Shown: positions 1-7,950, numbered from the stretch's first letter. The stretch: 31,264 bases of DNA from CAYOSU01 sp964541255 (GCA_964541255.1 CAZIPL010000014.1:1-31264); one strand, 5' to 3'. Translations and numbers: made by a program. The notes: generated from the letters alone by a model not told the origin.

Positions 1-45
1 AAAAGCTTTCTAACCAAAACCTTTGGGGTTCAAATTAGAAAGCTC
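1..45 (-). terminator. Terminator of the tRNA-Ser gene
   Basis: A 10-bp inverted repeat, AGCTTTCTAA at 4-13 and TTAGAAAGCT at 35-44, lies just past the 3' end of the minus-strand tRNA. Read on the minus strand the stem is followed by a T run. An inner ACC/GGT pairing can extend the fold. It fits an intrinsic terminator; it touches the left edge of the window, so a longer T tract cannot be seen. Confidence 0.7.
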
Positions 46-46
46 T

Positions 47-138
47 TGGCGGAGAGAGAGGGATTTGAACCCTCGAACGGGTATTAGCCGTTACACGATT
101 TCCAGTCGTGCGCCTTAGGCCAGCTCAGCCATCTCTCC
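47..138 (-). tRNA. tRNA-Ser (anticodon GGA)
   Basis: On the minus strand the sequence folds as a class II tRNA. The acceptor arm GGAGAGA (138-132) pairs with TCTCTCC (57-51), followed by discriminator G and an encoded CCA (49-47). The anticodon loop CTGGAAA gives anticodon GGA, which reads UCC/UCU serine codons. The T arm contains the usual GTTCGAGGGTTCAAATCC-type sequence, and the long variable arm is as expected for serine. A TATAAT box lies about 30 nt upstream and an intrinsic terminator downstream, so it appears to be a single-gene transcript. Confidence 0.95.
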
Positions 139-166
139 AAGGCTATTTTTGTCCGTGTTTAAGTAT

Positions 167-172
167 ATTATA
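167..172 (-). promoter_or_regulatory. -10 box of the tRNA-Ser promoter
   Basis: TATAAT on the minus strand lies about 29 nt upstream of the tRNA 5' end. No good -35 hexamer is found at 16-18 bp; the nearest TTGATT is too close. The assignment rests on the perfect -10 and its position. Confidence 0.5.
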
Positions 173-771
173 TTCGAAAAAATAAATCAAGCGATTTTGC
201 AAGGTTTTGTGAAGTTTTGCGTTAAGTTTGATAAAAAAGTATATGAATACTCTTATCGACATAGTGTTTATATCGTTTTTGAATTGTGTATATTTTGACA
301 AAATTGATTCAAAAAACCATTGCGAATAGCGTTTTGCTATTTGTTACAGCATTTTGATAAAACTCGTATGTATTTAGAACAATTTAAACTATTCTCAATA
401 ATCAATCGAGGCTTATATTACAAGAGGTTTACGCATTGCTTGCAAGGTATGGAAACTTCGTAGTATTTAAACTAAGAAGCAATGTGGATATAGAATAATC
501 CCTCAACCTAGTCTATTGCCGAACCAGTTACTAACAAAAGAGAGCCTATTCATTTTCAAGCGATACAATTATACTTCAAATGAATCCTTTGGTTTTGTGA
601 TGAAGCATATTCGCTTTATAAAGATTTTGTCGTAAGACAAAACAATAAAAACTTACAAACTAAATTGTGTTGTAATCGCTGTTTCGATCGATCATTCGAA
701 TGATTTTTGAATTAAAGCAATAAAAATACTTTATTTTTGATAGATAGTCGGTTTTATTGGACTATTGACTA
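173..771. other. AT-rich non-coding stretch
   Basis: No ORF with a ribosome binding site and recognisable product is visible on either strand. The stretch holds several small inverted repeats: AATAGC/GCTATT at 325-341, TTTTGTC-GTAA-GACAAAA at 625-642, and the 14-bp palindrome ATCATTCGAATGAT at 691-704. Positions 428-459 resemble the reverse complement of 10870-10903, so part of it may be a worn dispersed repeat. It could be the remnant of a decayed gene or a spacer between the tRNA and the CRISPR locus. Confidence 0.5.
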
Positions 772-824
772 TTGAAAAAGTATTTGCGTTATGATATAAT
801 ACACACAAAAATAGATTTGTGTGT
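772..824 (+). promoter_or_regulatory. Strong sigma-A promoter with a hairpin at the transcript start
   Basis: TTGAAA (772-777), a 17-bp spacer and a perfect TATAAT (795-800) form a near-consensus promoter. Immediately downstream lies a perfect 9-bp inverted repeat, ACACACAAA (801-809) and TTTGTGTGT (816-824). It could be an operator or a 5'-end stabilising stem-loop. The only things downstream on this strand are a possible 32-codon ORF and then cas9 at 1281, so this may be the distant promoter of the cas operon. The promoter call is direct; the target is inferred. Confidence 0.6.
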
Positions 825-895
825 TGTTTTAGCGTGGCTTGAATTGGTATGTATGGTTTTTATGGGCAATTGACGATTATACGAGAGGCGTTTTA

Positions 896-1099
896 ATGGG
901 GAAAAGTTCAACCGAAAGCAAGCAAAGAGAAGAAATAATTGCGTTTATATATGTGCTTTATTTGCTTTATCCTAAGGGTACAATATCTGAATAATTGATG
1001 TACGTGTCGAAATGCTTTTGTTGCTTTCAAATGCCATATCGGGGAATCACTACAGCTACGGATCGTCAATTAAATGCATTTATGTTAAGAGATTTTTAG
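896..1099 (+). pseudogene. Possible small ORF or decayed gene
   Basis: An ATG at 896, preceded by an AGAGG ribosome binding site at 884-888, opens a 32-codon frame starting MGKSSTESKQREEIIAF that ends with TAA at 992-994. The same frame then stays open for another 34 codons up to a TAG at 1097-1099. It lies 90 nt downstream of the strong promoter at 772-800. It could be a genuine short peptide, a gene broken by a premature stop, or chance. No family is recognised and codon content is not decisive. Confidence 0.2.
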
Positions 1100-1133
1100 A
1101 GTGAGATAAAAAATTAACACTAATTATCGCGAG

Positions 1134-1228
1134 AAAAGAAAAACTCTCCCGAAAAGGAGAGCTACTTGTCGCCAATGCAACAGATGATTAGAATAAATCG
1201 ATATTTGAACTCGTCTTGTTATTCTATA
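1134..1228 (-). ncRNA. tracrRNA, divergent from cas9
   Basis: The minus strand carries an anti-repeat to the CRISPR repeat. On the plus strand, GTCTTGTTATTCT at 1213-1225 is identical to the repeat core, and TTTGA at 1204-1208 matches its start, with mismatched bases between them. The predicted duplex is therefore an upper stem of about 13 bp plus a G-U pair, a bulge, and a 5-bp lower stem, the usual crRNA:tracrRNA form for Cas9. Downstream lie a small hairpin (TGTTGC/GCGACA) and a terminator stem CTCTCC/GGAGAG (1144-1161) followed on the minus strand by GTTTTTCTTTT. With the promoter at 1234-1262, the transcript starts near 1227 and is about 90 nt long. Confidence 0.88.
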
Positions 1229-1233
1229 AATTT

Positions 1234-1262
1234 ATATTATCACAAACGAATATGCTTGTCAA
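1234..1262 (-). promoter_or_regulatory. tracrRNA promoter
   Basis: On the minus strand, a perfect -35 TTGACA (1262-1257), a 17-bp spacer and TAATAT (1239-1234) preceded by TG at the extended -10 position form a strong sigma-A promoter pointing at the anti-repeat. Its -35 box lies only 18 bp before the cas9 start codon, so it occupies the place where a close cas9 promoter would be expected. Confidence 0.8.
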
Positions 1263-1280
1263 TACAAAGGAGGGACAGAT

Positions 1281-4200
1281 ATGGAAAAGTTTTATTTAGG
1301 GATGGATATCGGAACAGATTCTGTCGGAATGGCGTGTACGGATGAGAATTATAATCTTTTGCGTGCAAAAAGAAAGGATCTATGGTCTGTCAGACTTTTT
1401 GAAGAGGCACAAACGGCTGCAAGCAGAAGATCGAAACGTACCGCAAGAAGGCGTCTTGAAAGGTGTAAAACCAGAATAGACTTTTTGCAAGGAATTTTTG
1501 CACCCTATATGGAAGACGATAAGTTTTTTCTAAGGCTCAACAACAGCGGGTTTTATGAAGAGGATAAAGCGGAGGGATTGAATTCTCGTTTCTCGCTTTT
1601 TTCTGACAACGATTATACCGATATTGATTTTTATAGAGAATATCCTACCATATTCCATTTGAGAAAAGCGTTGGTAAAAGAAGAAAGAAAAGACGGAAAG
1701 CCGTATGATTTGCGTTTATACTATCTTGCGCTCCATCACATAATAAAATATCGCGGACATTTTTTGTTTAGTGGCGGCGAGGACACAAGTGGAATACCCG
1801 ACATCAAAAAGTTGCTTGAAGATTTCAATAAGCTTGTTATGGAAGTATCTTCAAATGCCGACAACGGGTTTTCATTGTTTGACGAAAAAATGAGCGACGC
1901 AGAGCTTGAGAGATTGTCTGATAAAGTCAATGATATTTTGCTGTCGAAAGACAATATTACCGATAAAAAGAAAAAGCTTTTCGAGCTTTTCAATGTAAAA
2001 GCGTTCGGGAAAAAAGACCCGATAAAACCTGCAAAAGAAGGATTGCTTGCGATTCTTGTAGGCGGTAAGGTCGCGCTTAGTGATATGTTTTTCGACGAGA
2101 ATCTAAGCGGTGAAAAAATCTGTTTTGCTAAGCTTGATGATGATAGTTTCCAAGGGTTTTCTTCAAAATGCGACAGCGATCAATTCTTGTTGTTGGCAAA
2201 GGCAAGGGAGATATATAACTATGCCTTATTCAAAAAGATAGTTCCTGAAAAGTATAAGTATATATCCGAAGCAATGGTTGCGATATATGAAAAGCACAAA
2301 GAGGATTTGAAAAGACTCAAAGCGCTTATCAAAACGGAATGCGGAGATAAGTATTACGAAATCTTCCGCGCTCCTAATGTCGAAAACAACTATGTTTCGT
2401 ACGTCGGTTATACTCTCATAAACGGCAAAAAGCTTCCGGCAAAGAAGCATGCGCAATATGACGGATTCAAAAAGTATCTGGAGAGTATTTTAAAGTGCGA
2501 CTTACTGAAAGACAATGAAGAGGCAAAGCAAATATTGATAGAGCTTGCGGAAGAGAATTTTTTGCCGAAAATTATAAACGCAGACAACGGATTGTTCCCT
2601 CACCAAATAAACGGCGCAGAGCTTAAAAATATACTTAAAAATCTTGAAAAAGATTATCCTTGTTTTTCGGAAAAAGACGAGGACGGAGTTAGTTTAAGTA
2701 AAAAGATAGAAGACGTCTTTTTGTATAAGATTCCTTATTATGTCGGACCTCTTAACGGTGTGGAAAAAGAAAACGGAAAGAGAACGAATTGGGTTGTGAG
2801 GAAACAAAGCGGCGCGATAACGCCATGGAATTTCGAAGATAAAATCGATTTAGCGAAAAGTAACGAAGGGTTTATTCGTCGAATGACAAATAAATGCACA
2901 TATTTGCATGGGAAAGACGTTCTTCCGAAAAACTCGATGTATTATCAAGCGTTCAATGTTTTGAATGTGATAAATAAATTGACGATCGGCTCTGTTCCTC
3001 TCGACGTCAAAATAAAGCAAGATATATTTAACAATGTTTTCCTAAAATACAAGAAAGTCACCGAGAAAAACATTGCGAATTATCTCGTAAGAGAAGGGCG
3101 TGTCGATGTTGATCTCAAGGAAAATCCACTCGGAGGATTTGATAAAGAAGTAGGGATCAAGGTATCTATGAGTTCTTTTGTCACGTTCGCAAAAATGTTC
3201 GGTGAAGAATTCGTGAAAGAACATTCAGATATATTCGAAAACATCATTTTATGGCATACGCTAAACAGCGAAAAACGTTTTGTCGCAGAATTGATAGAGA
3301 AAAACTACGGCGAAATACCCGAAATCAAAGCTAAACTCAATGATTTGAAAGGTCTTACTTTTGACGAATTCGGCCGTTTGTCGAAAGAACTACTCGTCGA
3401 ATTGAGGGGCGTAGATAAAACGACGGGCGAATTATGCACGATACTTCAAAGCTTATATAACACGAACTATCATTTTAATCAGCTTTTGTTCCTTGACGAT
3501 TATACCTTTAGCGATGAAATCAAGAAAGCGAATAGCCTTGATGACGGCGAGATAACGGAAGATGATATTGAAAAGCTTTATGTTTCGCCTGCAGTAAAGC
3601 GCGGCGTTCGACAGACGATAAGAATGACCGAAGAATACGTCGAAGCAGTTGAAAAAGTTCCCGATAAAATCTTTATTGAAGTCACTCGTCACGACGAAGA
3701 GAAAAAACGAACAAAATCTCGAAAAGACAAGCTGTTGGAGCTATATAAAAACACGGCGTCGCTTGCAGATGATGTCGAGCGAATGAAAAACGAGCTTGAA
3801 CATAAAGAGTATACCGATTCGAATCTTCGAAGCGAAAGGCTGTATCTATATTTCTTACAGCTCGGACGTTGTGCCTATACGGGCGAGAGAATAGATTTAG
3901 AGCAGTTGTCTACGGATTTATATGACGTGGATCATATTATGCCGCGCTCTAAGACCAAGGACGACAGCATAGACAATAAAGTTTTGGTAAAACGCGAAAA
4001 GAATAAGATTAAAAGCGATATGTATCCTTTGCCTGTCGGCTTTACGAATCAGCAAAGCTTTTGGAAAATGCTAAAAGAAAAAGGTCTTATGAGCGAGAAA
4101 AAGTATGCATTGCTCACAAGAGTTAAACCTTTGGACGAAAATGATTTCAAAGCGTTTGTCGCAAGACAGCTTGTCGTTACCGACCAAACGGCGATAGCGG

Positions 4201-5435
4201 TCAGAGATATTCTCGAGAAAAAGTATAAGCCGCTCGGAACGAAAATTGTTTTGAGTAAGGCTTCGAACGTAAACGATTTCAAGCAAAAATTCGATATTGT
4301 GAAATGTCGAGAAACCAACGACTTGCATCACGCACGCGATGCGTATTTGAATATCGTTGTCGGAAACGTATATGACACGAAATTCACTTCCGCACACGAT
4401 TATATGATACGTTACGGCAACGATTCTTGGCGCGAGTATAACTTAGATAAACTTTATGAACGTCCGATTGCAAACGCTTGGAAAGGCAAGGATGATATCG
4501 GCAGAATAAAAGCTATCGTTTCTAAAACAAGTATGTCCGTCACGCGTTATTCGTATACGAACAAAGGAATGTTCTATGACGAGACTGTTTATCCTAAAAC
4601 CGACGAGGGAATTAAAGCTCCGAGAAAAGAATTTGCTCCATATAATAACGTGAGTAAATACGGCGGATATAAGAGCCTTAAAACGGCATATTTTGCAATT
4701 GTAGAGTCTAAGGGAAAGAAGAATAAAACAATAAAAACTATAGAAGCTATACCTGTTTTAATCGATTATAAGAGCAAAAATAATCCGAATGCCGTTCAAG
4801 AGTATTTGTTGCAAAGCGGTTTGAAAGAACCGAGAATAATTGTTCCTAAGCTAAAAATCAAAACTCTTGTATCCGTAAACGGCACAAGGGTTTGGATCGC
4901 GGGAATGACGGGCAAACAAATAATTCTTCATAACGCAAATCAATGGTTTACGGATCCTGAAACCGATCAATATATCAAGCAAGCGACAAAATATGTGGAA
5001 AGAGTGGTGGCAAAATCAAAAGCCTCGGACAAAAAAGAAGAAGAGCCTATTTTAGAAGAAAGAATTCCTTTGATGAAAAATCGCAAAGAAGTGACGCTTT
5101 TTGCAACAAAAGAAATAAACGAAAAGATATATGTTTCGATAATCGAAAAGCTTGAAAGACCTACATATTGCGGACTGTCTTCGGTGAATAATTTCAGAGA
5201 AAAATTGAAATCGAAAAAAGAAACGTTTGAACGATTGACGACGTTTGAACAGATTCAAGTTCTGCTTCAAATCGTTCGCTTTATGAAGTGCAATGCGGAT
5301 TTGTCGGATTTGTCTATCCTAAATGATGGGAGTAATTGCGGGGCTTTGTTGATAGGAAAAGACATCACCGATGTCGATTTTGCGATAGTTCATCAATCGC
5401 CTTGCGGCTTAAAAGAGAGGATCCAAAAAGTATAG
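1281..5435 (+). CDS. cas9: CRISPR-associated endonuclease Cas9, type II-A
   Basis: Cas9 is the RNA-guided DNA endonuclease that, with crRNA and tracrRNA, cuts both strands of invading DNA; in II-A systems it also helps choose spacers. The 1384-residue protein is complete. RuvC-I begins at once (MEKFYLGMDIGTDSVG, catalytic D9), followed by an arginine-rich bridge helix around residues 50-75. RuvC-II has E800 in the IFIEVTR motif. The HNH domain carries DHIMPRS with H885, plus N899 and N908, with the same spacing as H840/N854/N863 in the Streptococcus pyogenes enzyme. RuvC-III has HHARDAY with H1017 and D1020. The C-terminal third would be the PAM-interacting domain and ends in the typical HQS-x-x-GL pattern. 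All catalytic residues are present. The AAAGGAGGG site at 1266-1274 fixes the start. The stop is 2 nt before cas1. Confidence 0.97.
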   Translation: MEKFYLGMDIGTDSVGMACTDENYNLLRAKRKDLWSVRLFEEAQTAASRRSKRTARRRLERCKTRIDFLQGIFAPYMEDDKFFLRLNNSGFYEEDKAEGLNSRFSLFSDNDYTDIDFYREYPTIFHLRKALVKEERKDGKPYDLRLYYLALHHIIKYRGHFLFSGGEDTSGIPDIKKLLEDFNKLVMEVSSNADNGFSLFDEKMSDAELERLSDKVNDILLSKDNITDKKKKLFELFNVKAFGKKDPIKPAKEGLLAILVGGKVALSDMFFDENLSGEKICFAKLDDDSFQGFSSKCDSDQFLLLAKAREIYNYALFKKIVPEKYKYISEAMVAIYEKHKEDLKRLKALIKTECGDKYYEIFRAPNVENNYVSYVGYTLINGKKLPAKKHAQYDGFKKYLESILKCDLLKDNEEAKQILIELAEENFLPKIINADNGLFPHQINGAELKNILKNLEKDYPCFSEKDEDGVSLSKKIEDVFLYKIPYYVGPLNGVEKENGKRTNWVVRKQSGAITPWNFEDKIDLAKSNEGFIRRMTNKCTYLHGKDVLPKNSMYYQAFNVLNVINKLTIGSVPLDVKIKQDIFNNVFLKYKKVTEKNIANYLVREGRVDVDLKENPLGGFDKEVGIKVSMSSFVTFAKMFGEEFVKEHSDIFENIILWHTLNSEKRFVAELIEKNYGEIPEIKAKLNDLKGLTFDEFGRLSKELLVELRGVDKTTGELCTILQSLYNTNYHFNQLLFLDDYTFSDEIKKANSLDDGEITEDDIEKLYVSPAVKRGVRQTIRMTEEYVEAVEKVPDKIFIEVTRHDEEKKRTKSRKDKLLELYKNTASLADDVERMKNELEHKEYTDSNLRSERLYLYFLQLGRCAYTGERIDLEQLSTDLYDVDHIMPRSKTKDDSIDNKVLVKREKNKIKSDMYPLPVGFTNQQSFWKMLKEKGLMSEKKYALLTRVKPLDENDFKAFVARQLVVTDQTAIAVRDILEKKYKPLGTKIVLSKASNVNDFKQKFDIVKCRETNDLHHARDAYLNIVVGNVYDTKFTSAHDYMIRYGNDSWREYNLDKLYERPIANAWKGKDDIGRIKAIVSKTSMSVTRYSYTNKGMFYDETVYPKTDEGIKAPRKEFAPYNNVSKYGGYKSLKTAYFAIVESKGKKNKTIKTIEAIPVLIDYKSKNNPNAVQEYLLQSGLKEPRIIVPKLKIKTLVSVNGTRVWIAGMTGKQIILHNANQWFTDPETDQYIKQATKYVERVVAKSKASDKKEEEPILEERIPLMKNRKEVTLFATKEINEKIYVSIIEKLERPTYCGLSSVNNFREKLKSKKETFERLTTFEQIQVLLQIVRFMKCNADLSDLSILNDGSNCGALLIGKDITDVDFAIVHQSPCGLKERIQKV

Positions 5436-5437
5436 CT

Positions 5438-6319
5438 ATGGGATTTCGTACAGTAGTAATCAAAAACCGTGCGAAGCTCGAATACAGAATGAATAATCTG
5501 ATTGTGCGAGGGGAAACCGAAAAGAAAGTGCTTATTGATGAGATAAATACGTTGATTATTCAAAGCACCGCTGTTTCTTTGACGGCATCCCTCCTATGCG
5601 AGCTTATGAAGAACAACGTTAAGGTTATTTTCTGTGACGAAAAGCACAATCCTCAATCCGAGCTGTTGCCTTATTGCGGCGCACATAACACTTCAAAACG
5701 ATATAAAGAGCAGATGCATTGGACGAAAACCGCAAAGGAAAAGATTTGGACCGAGATAATAAAAAGAAAGATCGATAGTCAAGCTACGTTGCTTTTATAC
5801 TTCGGTTTTGAAGAACAATCGAAGCTTGTACGTTCTTATGTTGACGAGGTTGAACTTAACGATGTGACAAATAGGGAAGGACATGCCGCTAAAGTGTATT
5901 TTAATTGCTTGTTGGGACGAGGCAATTCTCGAAAAGACGGGAATTTCTTGAACGGCTGCCTGAATTATGGCTATGCTGTGATTCTTTCGGCGTTCAATCG
6001 AGAGATTGTCGCGAGCGGATTTTTGACGCAGCTCGGGATATGGCATGACAACGAGTTCAATCAATTCAATTTTGCGTGCGATCTTATGGAGCCGTTTAGA
6101 GTGATTATAGATAAAGTTGCCTATTCTCTTGAAGAAAACGACAAAGATTTTAAGCGAAAAATGACTGCGATTTTGAATTACAAAACTTTGATAGACGGCA
6201 AAGTAACGACTCTCGATTTGGCAATAAGGACATATGCAAGAAGCGTGTTTCGTGCGCTTTCCGAAGAGGATGGAAGCCTTGTGACTTTCCCCGAAGAAGT
6301 ATATCCCGATGAATTATAA
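5438..6319 (+). CDS. cas1: CRISPR-associated integrase Cas1
   Basis: Cas1 is the catalytic subunit of the spacer-acquisition integrase and normally works as a Cas1-Cas2 complex with Cas9 and Csn2 in II-A systems. The start chosen is the ATG at 5438, because the product then begins MGFRTVVIKNRAKLEY, the standard N terminus of II-A Cas1; the longer in-frame ORF upstream overlaps the end of cas9 and is not needed. The protein has 293 residues, normal for the family. The metal-binding residues are visible: E147 in NREGHAAK, H203 in GIWHDNEFNQFN, and D215/E218 in CDLMEPFR. It starts 2 nt after cas9 and overlaps cas2 by 11 nt, so the four cas genes form one operon. Confidence 0.96.
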   Translation: MGFRTVVIKNRAKLEYRMNNLIVRGETEKKVLIDEINTLIIQSTAVSLTASLLCELMKNNVKVIFCDEKHNPQSELLPYCGAHNTSKRYKEQMHWTKTAKEKIWTEIIKRKIDSQATLLLYFGFEEQSKLVRSYVDEVELNDVTNREGHAAKVYFNCLLGRGNSRKDGNFLNGCLNYGYAVILSAFNREIVASGFLTQLGIWHDNEFNQFNFACDLMEPFRVIIDKVAYSLEENDKDFKRKMTAILNYKTLIDGKVTTLDLAIRTYARSVFRALSEEDGSLVTFPEEVYPDEL

Positions 6320-6619
6320 GTTTATGCGATTGATGGTGTTTTTCGATTTGCCTATGATAACGGATAAAAATAGGCGTGATTATAACCACTTTTGCTTAAA
6401 AACGGTTTTATTATGATGCAAAAATCCGTTTATACAAAGCTTGTAATAAACAACGTAACAAGTGTCGCTATGAAGCAAAAGGTTTGCAAAAATCTACCGC
6501 CGGAAGGAGTAGTGGAGCTTTTGGAAATTACCGAAAATCAATTTTCGAGAATCGAATATTTGCTCGGTGAAGAGCAAAGCGTGACTATCGATTCAACGGA
6601 TAGGTTGGTGGAATTATGA
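6309..6619 (+). pseudogene. cas2: Cas2, interrupted by a -1 frameshift
   Basis: Cas2 is the structural partner of Cas1 in the spacer integrase. The frame starting at ATG 6309 reads MNYKFMRLMVFFDLP, the classic Cas2 start with D13, but meets TGA at 6414-6416 after 35 codons. The rest of the family (NGFIMMQKSVYTKL...) is found in the -1 frame from about 6395 to 6619. Joining them at the run of five A residues (6398-6402) with one extra A would give a normal 103-residue Cas2. The break may be a real mutation, a homopolymer sequencing error, or ribosomal slippage on the AAA codon. The downstream half also has an in-frame ATG at 6392 but would lack the first beta strand and the acidic residue. Its stop overlaps the csn2 start (ATGA). 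Confidence 0.88.
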
Positions 6620-7317
6620 AGTCGGAAATTAGAATTGCGAATGTTCATCTTGAAACGAAGCTTGTTTTGTCGGAAGAACACGTTCAACTTTTGATAATCG
6701 AAAGCCCGAACGAGTTTTATTCTATGGTTTCCGAACTAAACTCTCAGCTTGACGGCGGGGAGGGGCGTTTTGTGTTTTCTCGAGAGGGCGAAATTATTTC
6801 TCCGTCTAAATACGGTGTTATGATTTCGGATATATTCCATTTTGAATTGACCGATAAAAAGATAACAAACCTTCTGTATAAAAAGCTGGAGAATATTTCG
6901 ATAAACGAAAAAGCGCAGTTTTATCATGAACTTTGCACAAAAAGCATAGCATTCTTGGAGGAGTTGTCCTTTTGCGTGCCGTTTTCGATCGAATACGACG
7001 AACCTCAACCGACGGATATTTTCAAGATTTCCGGACTAAAGCTTTCTGCGGAATATGAAAACCTCGAAGAAAGAATAATATGCTATATGAACGCGCTGAT
7101 TGAACTTAAAAATTGCGAATTCTTTGTTTTTGTCAATCTAAAAAGCGTCCTTGACGATGAAAAACTCGAAAAAGTATATCGTCATTGTCAATCGGAACAG
7201 GTCGGCTTGTTGCTTGTGGAGAGCGCGAAAAGGCGACCGTTGCTACCTTTTGAAAAAGCTGTTATAATTACGGAAGATTTATGCGAAATACTTGAAAATT
7301 ACGAAGAAGAATGCTAA
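6616..7317 (+). CDS. csn2: CRISPR-associated protein Csn2, type II-A
   Basis: Csn2 forms a tetrameric ring that binds DNA ends and takes part in spacer acquisition; it defines subtype II-A. The 233-residue product, starting MKSEIRIANVHLETKLVL, matches the family in length, position after cas2, and alternating acidic and hydrophobic pattern, with a long helical middle part (about residues 95-170) and a final beta-rich segment (FFVFVNLKSVL...LLLVESAKR). The ATG overlaps the cas2 stop, indicating translational coupling. Similarity was judged by eye; Csn2 is a divergent family, so the context carries much of the call. Confidence 0.9.
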   Translation: MKSEIRIANVHLETKLVLSEEHVQLLIIESPNEFYSMVSELNSQLDGGEGRFVFSREGEIISPSKYGVMISDIFHFELTDKKITNLLYKKLENISINEKAQFYHELCTKSIAFLEELSFCVPFSIEYDEPQPTDIFKISGLKLSAEYENLEERIICYMNALIELKNCEFFVFVNLKSVLDDEKLEKVYRHCQSEQVGLLLVESAKRRPLLPFEKAVIITEDLCEILENYEEEC

Positions 7318-7320
7318 AAT
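7292..7320 (+). promoter_or_regulatory. Likely promoter of the CRISPR array, inside the end of csn2
   Basis: TTGAAA (7292-7297), a 17-bp spacer and TAAAAT (7315-7320) give a good sigma-A promoter. The -10 box contains the csn2 stop codon. Transcription would begin near 7327, about 60 nt before the first repeat, allowing pre-crRNA expression independent of the cas operon. Confidence 0.55.
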
Positions 7321-7388
7321 AATATTATAAATATGTTGATTGCAGAATAATCGTATTGTCAATACGCGCATTTGAATCTCGATTTGAG
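7321..7388 (+). promoter_or_regulatory. CRISPR leader with the II-A integration anchor
   Basis: The 68 nt before the first repeat end in ATTTGAG (7382-7388). This short motif at the leader-repeat border is known in type II-A loci to guide new-spacer insertion at the first repeat. A perfect palindrome, CGTATTG-T-CAATACG (7352-7366), lies about 22 bp upstream of the repeat. The position and the degenerate far end of the array agree on polarity: new spacers enter at 7389. Confidence 0.7.
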
Positions 7389-7754
7389 GTTTGAGTGTCT
7401 TGTTATTCTGTATCTAACTTAAACATGTAAATGGTTCTCAAGTTGTGGAAGATGGTTTGAGTGTCTTGTTATTCTGTATCTAACTTAAACAAGCATCACT
7501 ATAATGATAAGAAGGAGCTGGTTTGAGTGTCTTGTTATTCTGTATCTAACTTAAACTTTTCGGGCTTCCGTCCGTATTGATTGTGAGTTTGAGTGTCTTG
7601 TTATTCTGTATCTAACTTAAACGAATGGTTTATGTCATATATAAATCACGAAGTTTGAGTGTCTTGTTATTCTGTATCTAACTTAAACTGACTTGTTATA
7701 TCCACGCTCGGGGTCGCAGTTTGAGTGTCTTGTTATTCTGTATCTAAATCTCAA
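7389..7754 (+). CRISPR. Type II-A CRISPR array, six repeats and five spacers
   Basis: The 36-bp repeats start GTTTGAGTGTCTTG and end TATCTAACTTAAAC. They lie at 7389-7424, 7455-7490, 7521-7556, 7587-7622, 7653-7688 and 7719-7754. The first five are identical. The sixth matches over its first 29 bases and then diverges, marking the old, leader-distal end. All five spacers are exactly 30 nt (7425-7454, 7491-7520, 7557-7586, 7623-7652, 7689-7718). The repeat core pairs with the tracrRNA anti-repeat. By eye, no spacer matches another place in this window on either strand. Confidence 0.98.
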
Positions 7755-7863
7755 AAAACACCTTCCGTTTTCTTTGCGATGAGGGAGAGGATTCTTGGGG
7801 AAAGGGTGGAAAAGTGAGAAATTTTTAAAATGATATTACAATTTTGATAAAAATATTATTTTA

Positions 7864-7896
7864 TTACAATACTTTCGTTTTTCGATATTGTAAAAT
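7864..7896 (+). promoter_or_regulatory. Inverted repeat upstream of the lipoprotein gene, possible promoter/operator
   Basis: TTACAATA (7864-7871) and TATTGTAA (7886-7893) form a perfect 8-bp inverted repeat with a 14-bp spacer. The right arm runs into TAAAAT (7891-7896), a possible -10 box, though no -35 box is well spaced. It lies about 55 bp upstream of the lipoprotein start and could be an operator. The rest of 7755-7950 holds no gene. Confidence 0.3.
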
Positions 7897-7950
7897 AGAC
7901 GTATCTGGATATGACTAACGACGGGTTAAAGCTCGTCAAAGGAGAAAAAT

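Noticed and set aside
625..642. TTTTGTC-GTAA-GACAAAA as an intrinsic terminator
   Set aside because: The stem is AT-rich, has no T tract on either side, and no gene ends nearby.
5336..5437. Longer N-terminal extension of Cas1 (34 extra residues)
   Set aside because: It overlaps the end of cas9, has no family support, and the ATG at 5438 gives the standard II-A Cas1 start.
6392..6619. A separate small gene starting at ATG 6392
   Set aside because: Its sequence is the C-terminal two-thirds of Cas2; it is the broken end of cas2, not an independent gene.
7755..7950. Further degenerate repeats after the array
   Set aside because: No further match to the repeat core is found after 7747; the array ends with the sixth, partial repeat.
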